Positions 37,001 through 48,701 of a DNA stretch of 64,000 bases are shown one piece after another (positions within the stretch are counted from its first letter, which is position 1; each line of letters opens with the position of its first letter). The DNA is taken from assembly GCA_002633025.1 (NCBI GenBank), contig NMRB01002490.1:38687-102686 (forward strand), read 5' to 3'. The DNA comes from Notospermus geniculatus. Taxonomy: Eukaryota; Nemertea; Pilidiophora; Heteronemertea; Lineidae. The position numbers were made by a program, and so were the translations under genes. The notes beneath the pieces are model-generated. The model did no database searches and had not been told where the DNA came from. It saw only the letters and a list, made by a program, of their open reading frames with translations.

Positions 37001-40000
37001 GAAATCGGAGTGATTCTATTTACTTTATCTCCTTATCCTCTTGCATGTCTTGGGCTCATTTTCTGTGTGACTTCGACCGGTTTTGTGGTGGAGGGTCACA
37101 CTTGGAAAGATCAAAGGGTCCTCAATAGGGTGCAGCACTGATTGTGGATGTTGTGGCAAGCGAACCCTGACACCGCAAAGCCTGGGAAGTGAGGGTTCCG
37201 TAGTAAGTGCTGAAAATGGCATTTTCTCCTGTGAGCGGGTAGTTTTGAGGGCCCTGGGAATCTATTCATTGTTCTTTGTTCTTGTTCCAGGTTGTTGTTC
37301 ATGTTCCAGTTCTACCTAACCCAGTTCTGTGTTCCCAGTTATTTTGTTCACATAACATATTCTCGTTATCATTATTTCCAAAAAGGCCCAGACTCGCCAG
37401 CCGGTTGCCATGACGATGACAGCAGTGACGATGACAACTTCGGCGGTGGCATGGATCATGATCTCTTCAGTAAGTATGGAGAGTGTGGTCTTATTCCAGG
37501 GGACCCCGACTTCTCCGCTTCAGCAAATGCAAATGGTTTGTCGTGTGATCCTGTCATGAGGAGGCGGTTTGACATGCGAGATATTGTTTGAAACAATATC
37601 TCGCAAGAGATTCAAACTTTCTGTCTTTTCTTTGATGACATGCTCTTTCAATAAACTTGTGGTACAAAACTCATGTTTTAAAGAAGGCACTCCTCCATGT
37701 GCAAGTTCTCTTGTGCAAGTTGGCACTCAATGGGCTGTACACCATTGTTGGTGTCCTTACGGCTTGCACCTTGACCAGTGACACACAGAACCAGTGCTTC
37801 ACGTAAGATGGGCGCAATCATGCTGGCGCCCCTGCGCGCCCGCAAAATTGCGCCGAGGAGCTCAATTGACCCTGCTCCTCGGCATCCTTGAAGTTCAGGC
37901 ACGAGTGTGAACGGCTCTCCTTCATGAGTGTGAACAGCTCTCCTCCAGCCTTTGAGGAGCTCAACTGATTGAGTTCCTGCAGATTTCGAACGTAAAGCAC
38001 TGCAGAACCACCCGTAAGTTGAGCTGCCCCATAGAGCAGCAACTAGGGAAAGCTGCCACTTCCTGACAAGTTGAATTCTGATTGTACCCCGATGAAGGCT
38101 ATCAGAAGGGGGCGCCTGAAATATCTGGAGCATAAAAGTCAAGATTTAAAAATTAAATATTCAACTTCTACGTTTTTTTCCACAGCTGGGGAGGATTTCA
38201 TGGAGAGTGCTGGTCTATTTGAGGAACCACCTGCTCCTATGGCGGAGGTTTCCATGCCAGAGCCTGCCGTCGGCGTCAGCATGGTTGAGGAACCTGGAGA
38301 TAAAGCTGGTAAGAAAATCATTCAGAATATAAACATATTGAACAATAAGTTCTGTAGTTGTAGCTGTAGTTGGTGTTGTGATGCACTTCCTACGCCAACC
38401 GTGGCAGATGAATTGCCCGGATTGGATACCTAAAAGTGCTAGAATAATACAGGAGGGTGTGAGGAGACATGACTGCTTTAATGGTCTGTCTTGCTTCTTC
38501 CCGTGTTACAAATTGATCCTGTGTACTTCATCATGATTTTCAATAAAACAGGTCATTCTGCGTCAGTACAGTTGTGAATATCCACAAATGTAATTCTTGT
38601 GGGCCTCCTAAAACCTAAAATTTTCATATGTATGGGGCTGCACAATGGCTCCTGCTTTGGATGTGGCAAATTTTAGAGGATGGATTCCACCTGCCATTAG
38701 AAAATAAGGAAGAATGGACAATAAGATATAGGTGGCTTGGATGCCATGATTGTGTTCAAATCGCGGCGCACTTTGTACCCCAGCCGCGGCAGATGAATTG
38801 CCCGGATTGGATACCTGAAAGTGCCAGAATGATACAGGGTAACGTTGAGGAGACATGACTGTTTGGTCTCTTTTGCTTCTTTCCCTGTAATATCCTGTGT
38901 GTTTTTGACGAGTTCTGACCTATGGTACATTGTAGCTTCCATATGGCTCAGGTAGCTTTTGGTTCTCTGACTAGATTTCTATCCAGAACGGATTGTGAGT
39001 GCTCTGGAGATTTTAATAGAAAAAAACTTTGGTCAATGCCAGCAACCCTTGGCCAAATTCTGTACTCGGCTTAACGTTTTAGGTATTTTACTTGCAGTCG
39101 AGCAGCCACCACAATTACCACCTCAAGCACCGGAGGATATACCAGGAATTCCGCCACTGACGGACCCGCCAGAGATGCCGCCACAACTCGCAGCCCAGGC
39201 TCCACCACCGCCACCAGCTGTTGATCAGACTACACTTGTACACAATGAAGAGGAAGCATTTGCTTTGGAACCATTGGATGTCACTAGCCTAGGTTTGCAG
39301 TTTTGCCTCCGTCCTCCAACAAATCCAGTTTTTTACTAGGCCTCAGTTAAGGACTGGGTTCAGGAGTGTTTCAGATTATGTGTTTTACGATCTTTTGAGT
39401 GGAATGGATGATTACGACACCATTGATATGGGTAGGCCACTGAAAGTGTCCATTTCCTCACCTGTGAAAATCGTCAAACATGCGACATAATCACTCATAT
39501 AGACCCAGGCGTTTAGTCTGAAGCTGGTATCACGTCTTGTCTTGGCCTTTGATGTTAAAAAATCGACAGGGTTTGGCCCGGGCAGGCCTTGCCGTTTTAG
39601 GAGTGGGAGAGTGATTGCTTTCCTCGTGAACAATAAAACTCTATTGTTCATGAGGAGAGCAATCATTCTCCCACTCCTCAAATTGGAAGGCCTGTTTGGC
39701 AGTTTCAATAGGTTGGGTGAGGTACTGGTTTGGTAATACTTCCTAGAGCCCAGTCAATGCACCTTTCAGTGGTGCAATTGCGTTCTCACCTAGGAAAGAT
39801 GAATGAACTGATTTACCTTTTGCTAATTCTGAGCTATAGTTCTCAGATTTAGTCAGAATGTCAGCCAACATTTCCACTCAGTGACCATTATCGTGTCTTT
39901 ATTAATCTGTAGTTTCATCATAGCGTATGTCTTCCTTCTATCTTTTGAGTCTTGTGTCCTTTAACAAGTTATCTTTCAACAAATTGCCTTGTTTCTTAAC

Positions 40001-43000
40001 TTTGCTGATATAATCAGACTATTGTATGAGGCGCTGGCACCTAGAAAACAGTTTTACCTAGGTGCTGGTTTGGTGATAGATCCTAGAGCCCAGTCAATTC
40101 ACCTCTCAGTGGTGCAATTGCGTTCTCACCTAGGAAAGATGAATGAACTGATTTACCTTTTGCTAATCCTGAGTTATCATTCTCAGAATTAGTCAGAATG
40201 TCAGCCTACAACTTCATTGACCTCTATAGAGTCTTTTATTGTCAAATGGAGTCGGGGACATTTTATCCTCTGAACTTTTTTGTGCCTGTATATTTTGTCT
40301 CCTTGTGTCAAACTGTTAACGTTAATTCCCTCTAAGTCATTCCGTCTGCCTATGAGTGGCACAATGAAACAACTTACCTCATGCAAATTCAAGCCCCAGA
40401 TTATTAATACACTTGATGTTTTCTTCTATAGGAACTGAGAAAAAGACGAAGCGAAAACGAAAACTCATCGTGGACGATGCCAAGGGCATCCCAAGCGAAT
40501 CAATGAAATTACAGCTGTCAGACACGGCGGATATTGTCACCACACTCGATCTCGCACCACCAACCAAGAAACTGATGCATTGGAAGGAAACTGGCGGTGT
40601 TGAAAAACTGTTCGCCCTGCCTGGGAGGAATTTACCATCTAGAACTTTACCACGCGTGAGTAAATGTGACCCTCCATCACAAAACCAGTCATCAGTCGCT
40701 CTGAGGTTGGCAAGTTGGGACCAAATTAATTATCAGTTTCAATGTAGACGAATTCTGAGGCCCGGTTGCACCAGCTATGCTCGAAGTTAAGTTTGAGGTT
40801 GACCTCAACTAAGTAATATGATTTGCCATACAATTAAGGTTGAGAACGACTTTGCAGTTAGCTTGAGCACAAAGTCGACCTCAACGATGACTTGTGCAAC
40901 CGGGCCTGAGTGATTCTATTTCTTTATGTCCTGCTGTCATGTCATTTTGTTTAGGCTCTTTTTCCTTGCGATTTAGCACTGGTTTTGTAGCGGGGAGTAC
41001 ATGTATTGCTTGGCACCGGAATCTAAAAAGTTGATATCACGTGCAGCCTCATAGACAGGTGGTCCTGTAGAGTGATCAATCAGGCATTTGTGTGATTCAC
41101 TTCTTGAAATTTTGCAGGTATTTCTGAAAAATCTCACAACAAAACCACTAAGTGAGGAAGACGACGCTGATGATGATCGCTTGGAGTTGGAGGCGCCGGA
41201 AAATATCCGTGACGATGACCCAGACGAACATCATCTCATCCGAGATATCTCACACTGTGATGATCGTCCTCCCCCGAAAACAAGACGGTCACGCGCCCAA
41301 AAATTAGCCCAACAGGAGCAGCAGCGGTTGGCGATGGCTGCAGCGGAGGCGCAAGCACAGGCGGTGGCGGCGGAGGCAGCTGCCACAGCCATGCAACAAC
41401 AACAGGAGGAGTTGCTGCGGCAACAACAGATGCCAGAACCAGTGCCACAAGTTAGTGTAAGTGCCGGGTGAAATGCTAGTGGATAAAGGTGGTATGAAGA
41501 TACTCTGAATTGCCTATTAATACTATAAGCTGTTACACTGCATCTAAACCCTGTTGGATTTTGCCAGAGATATTGAGTCCACTAGAGTAGAGGTTACCGT
41601 TCACCTGTGTGTGTGTGTGTATTTCGTGTACTCCCCATTTTGCAAAATGGAGAGTAGGCAAAATGAGGCTGGGCAAAATGGGGCATTTTGTAGGCCAAAT
41701 GGGGAGTAGGTGAAATGGGGTAGGCAAAATGAGGATACACTGTGGGGGGTCTTTTACGTGCCCTGGCATGGACTCTTCAGTACAAGGGACTATGGATTTC
41801 AATCTCATCCAACAGAGGAGCTAATGATTAAAAACACTTGCTGTTCACATCCTGAAACTGAATGTTGATCTACTCTCTATGAGGCTCCTGTTTTCTAAAT
41901 CTTAGCTGATAGATTTTCAATGTGGTACTCCTGTTTTTGATTCGATTGTGCTACAATACTAAAAAATATCTTTACAGTTCCAACAGCCAGATATATCAAT
42001 GCCAGAATTTGAGCCCCCGATGCCAGAACTGGCCGACCAGACGGAACTGCAGCAAACCATCGATGAGTTGCCACCTCACATGCCGGTACAAGAGGAACCG
42101 TTGATGTCGCCGCCTCGTCCTGAACCACGGCAAGAACAACAGGAGGAGAAGGATGACGAAGAAGACATGCCGAATGATGATATCTTCACGACTGATTTCC
42201 AAGCTGATGTTGCAGCAGAGCAGGGCGTGAATATGGATGAATTGGTTAGTGCAAGACTTGTCCGAATTCGGAAGTCCTCTGCTTCCGTATTCCGAATCCG
42301 AGTCCAAATTTGGAAATGTTTCTTTTAAATGACTTTCCTGAATTAAAGCATGAAGTTCATAGATGGGAGTTTTCTGGGAATTCCCGGATTTCCGGGAGCG
42401 GGCGCTGCCCCAAAAAATTGGGCTTTTTCGATTTGGCTTCGTTCCTGCTTCTGCGGTTTTACATCCAACCACCAACGATCCTAGATTGGTTCCGTGATCC
42501 ATCACTAGGATTTGATGATACCGCGATCGAGACACCCATAAACCATGTCCTGATTGGCTGATGATCTCGGTGGCGCTAGTATGCGCGAGAATTGTGCGCA
42601 TTCGGCTATGTATGGTGGATGGTTCTATTGTCGTGATGGTATTGACAGGTGAATAATATCGTGATTGTGATCACATGCCGTGGCCTGTTCCAAGATAGTG
42701 GATCGAACAGCAGATTTGGGACTATGACTTCTGTGGTCATAATTAATTTCCAGGAATATTTTGAAATGGCACTCTCATCTATGGAAGTTCCTTCTGTTAA
42801 AGTTTTCACCTTGGTTCTTTTCAGACGATGGAAGAACGAGATGCTCTGGTTATGACAGAAGAATACGAGGAAAAACGGCTGTCGAAGCGATCACAGATAA
42901 TTCTACGGACTTTGCATCACATTATGAAAAAACGCTCCAGTCATTCTATGGGATTCAAGGAATTTACAAGACACAACAATCGCAAGCAGGCTGCGTCAAA

Positions 43001-43115
43001 ATTCTACACGATGTTGGTCTTGAAGAAACAGGAGGCACTTGAGATAAAACAGAATGAGCCATTTGGTGATCTCGTCTTATCCCGAGGGCCACAGTTTGAT
43101 TTGATGATCGAATAA
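31076..43115 (+). CDS. rad21: RAD21 cohesin kleisin subunit
   Basis: Coding exons: 31076-31219, 31432-31661, 31942-32048, 34616-34831, 37386-37469, 38186-38308, 39098-39292, 40432-40655, 41118-41456, 41978-42244 and 42825-43115, optionally with 32874-33533. All junctions have GT-AG sites and agreeing phases; 739 aa without the optional exon. RAD21 closes the SMC1-SMC3 ring. The N-terminal kleisin domain starts [20 protein letters not shown] and covers three exons. EIMR in the 34616 exon matches the vertebrate separase site, and ENIR in the 41118 exon is a second ExxR candidate. The STAG-binding region contains [19 protein letters not shown] Gln/Ala- and Pro-rich linker leads to the C-terminal winged helix that binds SMC1 ([20 protein letters not shown]). 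The start follows an acceptor at 31047 and fits the family N-terminus. An internal poly-acidic DD(G/N)FGG motif recurs in consecutive exons. Confidence 0.96.
32113..32514. mobile_element. 402-bp foldback element in RAD21 intron
   Basis: The left arm begins GGGCCATATTCATAAAGGGT, and the right arm is its mirror image for roughly 100 bp, including TTTCTAGGCCTTTAAC on both sides. It is a longer relative of 15948-16086. Introns on both sides keep their splice sites, so splicing should be unaffected. Confidence 0.8.
32874..33533 (+). CDS. rad21: Candidate extra RAD21 exon, 660 nt, contains assembly gap
   Basis: Acceptor CTGACCACCAG precedes 32874 and donor GTGAGAAG follows 33533. Both ends are phase 1, matching the neighbouring RAD21 exons, and the frame is open throughout (220 codons, 34 unknown because of Ns). 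It starts [14 protein letters not shown] and ends [19 protein letters not shown], acidic like the rest of this region. The middle holds Arg-rich sequence and a C-x-C...C-x2-C set (SCTCGL and KRCAFCVF). Human RAD21 has nothing here. Alternatives are a shorter 30-nt exon ending at 32903, an exonised transposon, or an unspliced chance frame. Gap length, and so frame across it, is not assured. Confidence 0.5.
33156..33257. other. Assembly gap, 102 N
   Basis: A run of Ns inside the candidate extra RAD21 exon. The flanking sequence is in the same reading frame on both sides if the gap length is right. Confidence 0.99.
34616..34831 (+). CDS. rad21: RAD21 exon with conserved separase-type site EIMR
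   Basis: Acceptor TGTTTTCAG, phase 1 to phase 1. It encodes [18 protein letters not shown], closely matching the vertebrate stretch around the first separase cleavage site, then acidic sequence ending [15 protein letters not shown]. It joins in frame either to 32048 directly or to 33533. Confidence 0.92.
35795..36909 (+). mobile_element. Internally deleted pogo-like DNA transposon
   Basis: CAGTCAGACTTTGTTAATCC at the left and the mirror of CAGTCAGACCTCGTTAGTCC at the right, each flanked by TA (35793-35794 and 36910-36911). CCGGA/AATCCGAAC words repeat within the ends. TA targets and such ends are typical of the pogo/Tigger branch of Tc1/mariner. At 36372-36476 a 34-codon frame ends [13 protein letters not shown] and stop, like the C-terminal tail of pogo-type transposases; the catalytic part is gone. 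It lies in a RAD21 intron. Confidence 0.85.
36915..37099. mobile_element. Foldback MITE, GTGACCCNCCACC ends, copy 1
   Basis: GTGACCCGCCACCGCAAAAC at the left is mirrored by GTTTTGTGGTGGAGGGTCAC at the right. The relative at 40666-41000 is interrupted by another element. It sits just 6 bp from the pogo-like element. Confidence 0.8.
38395..38870 (+). repeat. Pair of about 90-bp direct repeats in RAD21 intron
   Basis: GATGAATTGCCCGGATTGGA at about 38407 recurs at about 38793, followed by matching ACATGACTG and CTTGCTTCTT words. The spacing is about 386 bp. Confidence 0.65.
39583..39693. repeat. Long hairpin, about 52-bp stem
   Basis: CAGGCCTTGCCGTTTTAGGA at the left is mirrored across a very short loop near 39636 by the right arm ending GGAAGGCCTG. 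The inner stem GTGAACAATA/TATTGTTCAT is nearly perfect. It is a compact foldback element in a RAD21 intron. Confidence 0.75.
39720..40206 (+). repeat. Pair of 148-bp direct repeats in RAD21 intron
   Basis: TCCTAGAGCCCAGTCAAT through TTAGTCAGAATGTCAGCC occurs at about 39720-39867 and 40058-40206 with about 90 percent identity by eye. Confidence 0.75.
40666..41000. mobile_element. GTGACCCNCCA foldback MITE, copy 2, split by a nested element
   Basis: It shares CAGTCGCTCTGAGGTTGG, GAGTGATTCTATT and the ACTGGTTTTGTAGCGG end with copy 1 at 36915-37099. The sequence is interrupted at about 40759 by a CCGGTTGCA foldback and resumes at 40907. Confidence 0.8.
40759..40906. mobile_element. CCGGTTGCACAA-family foldback MITE, nested copy
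   Basis: GGCCCGGTTGCACCAGC at the left and its mirror TTGTGCAACCGGGCC at the right. TGAG (or TGA) is duplicated at 40756-40759 and 40907-40910. The host copy at 36915-37099 has the uninterrupted site. Confidence 0.85.
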
Positions 43116-43677
43116 GCACTATGAAAGGGAAATTGAGAAAAAGGCAAAATAAGAAAAGCCAAGAAAGAATGGGCGAAATGGAAGAAGGTGAAATAAGAAA
43201 AGGCAAAAGAGAAGGCAGATTGGGATGACACCGGTATTTGAACTTTGAAAGTCGTATGAGCTAAAGTCAACTATCCGGTTAGAATACTCCACGGTGAGAC
43301 TGAAGGTGTTTCTGGCATGCTGGGGAAAATTGCAGGTCTCTGGCTCATTGGGACTTACCCTAACTTTCCTATGGTGTAGAAATTTTTGTAAGGTTTTGTT
43401 AGGTAGGGAAGCCCGATTTCTGTTGGGGTATCACTATTGAGTCACCGTACTTGTGTTTCTAAATTTCCAAGTAATGTAAAGGAAGTGTATAAAAAATTGC
43501 ATAGGTAACACAAGTATGTCTTGATGTCCATATGATAAATAGCCACAATGAGAATGGCACACACACACACACATTGCACTGTATTTTGTTTTATCTGTCA
43601 GAAAATTTTCTTGACAGTTTTATCTCTGTGCTTTCTTCGTGTTTGTCTTACAGTGATAAGAATGTGAGATTCTGTGC

Positions 43678-43683
43678 AATAAA
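43678..43683 (+). promoter_or_regulatory. RAD21 polyadenylation signal
   Basis: AATAAA about 560 bp after the RAD21 stop codon, followed by AT-rich sequence. The same signal lies at 47399-47404 behind the duplicated exons. Confidence 0.6.
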
Positions 43684-43899
43684 GATGAGGACTATTACTA
43701 TTACTAGAAACCTATAATGATTATCAATTCCTGAGTAATGGGTTTCTGTTGTTACATAATACATTATATTTCAGAGTCGCAACACTGGGTCGTTAGGTCC
43801 ATCATTTCTGCCATGTCAACCTTTAAAATGATAGTAATTATAGAAATTCTGCGACAGATTCTTCAGCATTTACTTTCACCTTTTAACCACTTCAGTACC

Positions 43900-44060
43900 A
43901 AACATTTCGCCATTATGACGTCACGTAATTCATTTTTGTATGCACTGCATGCGTGAGACCATGTGACGTCATGGATCGATTGCACCATTATGATGTCACA
44001 TAATTTTTGTATGCGCCGCTAATGCCGTGTCATGACGTTGCAGATCAGAAAACTACTCAA
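43900..44060. repeat. Degenerate repeat with TGACGTCA words
   Basis: Two to three units of about 65 bp with ATTATGACGTCACGTAAT. In the duplicated copy (47620-47910) the array has about five units, so it differs in length between the two copies. Confidence 0.7.
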
Positions 44061-44772
44061 TAGTGCTGAAGCGGATAAAACCTACATGTAGTGTGTTGTC
44101 ACCTATCCTGTTATCGGAAAAATGAAATGAAAGCCCCATGGTCTGTCCTCTCCGTGTTTTGTTTGTAAGAGAGGGTAACTACTAGACAGCACCCACTAGG
44201 TACCATTTATAATGATGATGATAATTACTTGTTCTCCTTTTCAGTTGTTTGTAAATACATCTCTGAAGTTTATCACTGCCTTCATTTGCAGATTTTGTTG
44301 TGTAACAAAAAACGTGATGTGTTTGTGAGCTACGTACCTGTTGTTCCGTCGATATAGGAAGAGATAATTCCTTTCGCTACATTTGGTCGTTTCGTCAAAT
44401 GCAGAGAAACGTGCGTTTTTCCAGAATAGAAGTTTAGGGAAGCCCTGTCTGTTAGGTATTCATCAGAAAGTTCGTTGATTGCAGTGGGTTCAGTTACTTG
44501 TGGTCCTCATGTACATATTTACAAATTCGACGGAATGTACCTTGGCAATGAAATGGTAAAAATTGCTGCTTTGCTACCTTACTGAATCATTACATAGTGA
44601 CAAATGTTCATTTGTTATTTCTTGGGAAGAAACCAGTCCGTGAATTTGGGTCTGGGCCTACTGCTGTCCTCGAAGTCCAAATGTAGTATCTCAGTAGCTG
44701 TCAGTTGACCAGTAGGTGTCGCTACGACCCAATTCAATGCTCAGCGGCCCCTTTCATGCTTGATTGAGCACC

Positions 44773-44773
44773 N
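44773..44773. other. Single N at duplication junction
   Basis: One undetermined base lies precisely between the two copies. Other lone Ns are at 15336, 23772, 28805, 30771, 45314, 56003 and 62319. Those at 28805 and 44773 mark duplication junctions, and 45314 marks a place where the two RAD21 copies diverge abruptly. Confidence 0.95.
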
Positions 44774-44877
44774 CCGGAATCTAAAAAGTTGATATATCAC
44801 GTGCAGCCTCCTGGACAGGTCGTCCTGTAGTGTGATCAATCAGGCATTTGTGTGATTCACTTCTTGAAATTTTGCAG

Positions 44878-46840
44878 GTATTTCTGAAAAATCTCACAAC
44901 AAAACCACTAAGTGAGGAAGACGACGCTGATGATGATCGCTTGGAGTTGGAGGCGCCGGAAAATATCCGTGATGATGACCCAGACGAACATCATCTCATC
45001 CGAGATATCTCACACTGTGATGATCGTCCTCCCCCGAAAACGAGACGGTCACGCGCCCAAAAATTAGCCCAACAGGAGCAGCAGCGGTTGGCGATGGCTG
45101 CAGCAGAGGCCCAAGCACAGGCGGTGGCGGCGGAGGCAGCTGCCACAGCCATGCAACAGCAACAGGAGGAGTTGCTGCGGCAACAACAGATGCCAGAACC
45201 AGTGCCACAAGTTAGTGTAAGTGCCGGGTGAAATGCTAGTGGATAAAGGTGGTATGAAGATACTCTGAATTGCCTATTAATACTATAAGCTGTTACACTG
45301 CATCTAAACCCTGNTTATCCCCATTTCACCTACTCTCCATTTTGTGTACTCCCCATTTTGCAAAATGGAGAGTAGGTAGGCAAAATGAGGCTGGGCAAAA
45401 TGGGGCATTTTGTAGGCCAAATGGGGAGTAGGTGAAATGGGGTAGGCAAAATGGGGATACACTGTGTGGGGTCTTTTACGTGCCCTGGCGTGGACTTTTC
45501 AGTACAAGGGACTATGGCTTAAATCTCATCCAACAGAGGAGCTAATGATTAAAAACTCTTGCTGTTCACATCCTGAAATTGAATGTTGATCTACTCTCTA
45601 TGAATGAGGCTCCTGTTTTCTCAATCTTAGCTGATAGATTTTCAATGTGGTACTCCTGTTTTTGATTCGATTGTGCTACAATACTAAAAAATATTTTTAC
45701 AGTTCCAACAACCGGATATATCAATGCCAGAATTTGAGCCCCCAATGCCAGAACTGGCCGACCAGACGGAACTGCAGCAAACCATCGATGAGTTGCCACC
45801 TCACATGCCGGTACCAGAGGAACCGTTGATGTCACCGCCTCGTCCTGAACCACGGCAAGAACAACAGGAGGAGAAGGATGACGAAGAAGACATGCCGAAT
45901 GATGATATCTTCACGACTGATTTCCAAGCTGATGTTGCAGCAGAGCAGGGCGTGAATATGGATGAATTGGTTAGTGCAAGACTTGTCCGAATTCGGAAGT
46001 CCTCTGCTTCCGTATTCCGAATCCGAGTCCAAATTTGGAAATGTTTCTTTTAAATGACTTTGCTGAATTAAAGCATGAAGTTCATAGATGGGAGTTTTCT
46101 GGGAATTCCTGGATTTCCGGGAGCGGGCGCTGCCCCAAAAAATTGGGCTTTTTCGATTTGGCTTCGTTCCTGCTTCTGCGGTTTTACATCCAACCACCAA
46201 CGATCCTAGATTGGTTCCGTGATCCATCACTAGGATTTGATGATACTGCGATCGAGACACCCATAAACCATGTCCTGATTGGCTGATGATCTCGGTGGCG
46301 CTAGTATGCGCGAGAATTGTGCGCATTCGGCTATGTATGGTGGATGGTTCTATTGTCGTGATGGTATTGACAGGTGAATAATATCGTGATTGTGATCACA
46401 TGCCGTGGCCTGTTCCAAGATAGTGGATCGAACAGCAGATTTGGGACTATGACTTCTGTGGTCATAATTAATTTCCAGGAATATTTTGAAATGGCACTCT
46501 CATCTATGGAAGTTCCTTCTGTTAAAGTTTTCACCTTGGTTCTTTTCAGACGATGGAAGAACGAGATGCTCTGGTTATGACAGAAGAATACGAGGAAAAA
46601 CGGCTGTCGAAGCGATCACAGATAATTCTACGGACTTTGCATCACATTATGAAAAAACGCTCCAGTCATTCTATGGGATTCAAGGAATTTACACGACACA
46701 ACAATCGCAAGCAGGCTGCGTCAAAATTCTACACGATGTTGGTGTTGAAGAAACAGGAGGCGCTTGAGATAAAACAGAATGAGCCATTTGGTGATCTCGT
46801 CTTGTCCCGAGGGCCACAGTTTGATTTGATGATCGAATAA
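44878..46840 (+). CDS. Second copy of the last three RAD21 exons
   Basis: Exons 44878-45216, 45703-45969 and 46550-46840 with the same splice sites and phases as 41118-41456, 41978-42244 and 42825-43115. By eye, about 13 synonymous and one replacement difference (Gln to Pro in the second exon) separate about 299 codons. No stop or frameshift is present. No copy of the upstream kleisin exons precedes it, so on its own it could only be an alternative 3' end for RAD21. The alternative, favoured here, is the second allele placed in tandem by the assembler. Confidence 0.75.
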
Positions 46841-47619
46841 GCACTCTGAAAGGGAAATTGGGAAAAAGGAAAAATAAGAAAAGCTGAGAGAATGGGCGAA
46901 ATGGAAGAAGGTGAAATAAGAAAAGGCAAAAGAGAAGGCAGATTAGGATGACACCGGTATGTGAACTTTGAAAGTCGTATGAGCTAAAGTCAACTATCCG
47001 GTTAGAATACTCCACGGTGACACTGAAGGTGTTTCTGGCATGCTAGGAAAAATTGCAGGGTCCTCGCTTGTCGGCACTTCCCCTAACTTTCCTATGGTGT
47101 AGAAATTTTTGTAAGATTTTGTTAGGTAGGGAAGCCCAATTTCTATTGGGGCATCACTAATGAGTCACACCGTACTTGTGTTTCTAAATTTCCATGTAAT
47201 GTAAAGGAAGTGTATAAAAAATTGCGTAGGTAACACAAGTATGTCTTGATGTCCATATGATAAATAGCCACAATGAGAATGGCACACACACACATTGCAC
47301 TGTATTTTGTTTTATCTGTCAGAAAATTTTCTTTACAGTTTCAACTCTGTGCTTTCTTCGTGTTTGTCTTACAGTGATAAGAATGTTAGATTCTGTGCAA
47401 TAAAGATGAGGACTATTACTATTACTAGAAACCTATAATGATTATCAATTCCTGAGTAATGGGTTTCTGTTGTTACATAATACATTATATTTCAGAGTCG
47501 CAACACTGGGTCGTTAGGTCCATCATTTCTGCCATTTCAACATTAAATGATAGTAATTATAGAAATTCTGCAACAGATACTTCAGCATTTACTTTCACCT
47601 TTTAACCACTTCAGTACCG

Positions 47620-47910
47620 AACCTGCGCCATTATGACACCACATAATGCATTTTTGTATACACTGCTAATGCATTAGATATGTGATGTCATAATCTATTG
47701 TGGCATTATGACGTCACGTAATATGTGCTGCTGATGCATTACGTATGTGACGTCATGGATCTTTTGTGCCATTATGACGGCACGTAATTTTTGTATGTGC
47801 CGCTGATGCATTACGGACATGACACCGTGTCATGACGTCATGGATCTGTTGTGCCATTATGACGCCATGTAATTTACGTATGTGACACCGTCTCATGACG
47901 TCACAGATCA
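47620..47910. repeat. TGACGTCA repeat, longer version
   Basis: About five units of 60-70 bp, each with CATTATGACGYCACGTAAT and a GTATGTGAC word. This is the expanded counterpart of 43900-44060. Confidence 0.75.
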
Positions 47911-48701
47911 GAAAACTACTCTGTAGTGCTGAAGTGGATAAAACTTAGTTCATCGTCACCTATCCTGTTGTTGAAAAAACGAAATAAAAGCCCCCGAGGT
48001 CTGTTCTCTCCGTGTTTCGTTTGTAAGAGAGGGTAACTAGACTGCACCCACGAGGTACCGTTTATAATGATGATGATAATTACTTGTTCTCCTTTTCAGT
48101 TGTTTGTAAATACATCTCTGAAGTTTATCACTGCCTTCATTTGCAGATTTTGTTGTGTAACAAAAAACGTGATGTGTTTGTGAGCTACGTACCTGTTGTT
48201 CCGTCGATATAGGAGAGAGATAATTCCTTTCGCTACATTTGGCTATTTCGTCAAATGCAGAGAAACGTGCATTTTTCCAGAATAGAAGTTTAGGGAAGCC
48301 CTGTCTCTTAGGTATTCATTGGAAAGCTCGTTGATTGCAGTGGGTTCAGTTACTTGTGGTCCTCATGTACATATTTACAAATTTGACGGAATGTACCTTG
48401 ACAGTGAAATGGTAAAAATTGCTGCTTTGCTACCTTACTGAATCATCACAGTGACAAATGTTCATTTGTTATTTCTTGGGAAGAAACCAGTCCGTGAATT
48501 TGGGTCTGGGCCTACTGCTGTCCTCGAAGTCCAAATGTAGTATCTCAGTAGCTGTCAGTTGACCAGTAGGTGTCGCTACAACCCAATTCAATGCTCAGCG
48601 GCCCCTTTCAGGCTTGATTGAGCACCAACCAGGAAAATTTCTTGTGTGTTTGCTAGAAATTTGCTGCCATCTTTTGGCGCTAAGTGCGGCTGACTGCTGC
48701 T

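Larger units (their letters stand above)
41014..44772 (+). repeat. RAD21 3' duplication, first copy
   Basis: It matches 44774-48627 in order and orientation, from GGAATCTAAAAAGTTGATAT to TTGATTGAGCACC. It holds the last three RAD21 exons, the 3' untranslated region and about 1 kb of flank. A single N at 44773 sits exactly at the junction. Confidence 0.92.

Noticed and set aside
41236-41448. 70-codon minus-strand frame rich in Pro and Val
   Set aside because: It is the antisense of the Gln/Ala-rich RAD21 exon and occurs again in the duplicate for the same reason.
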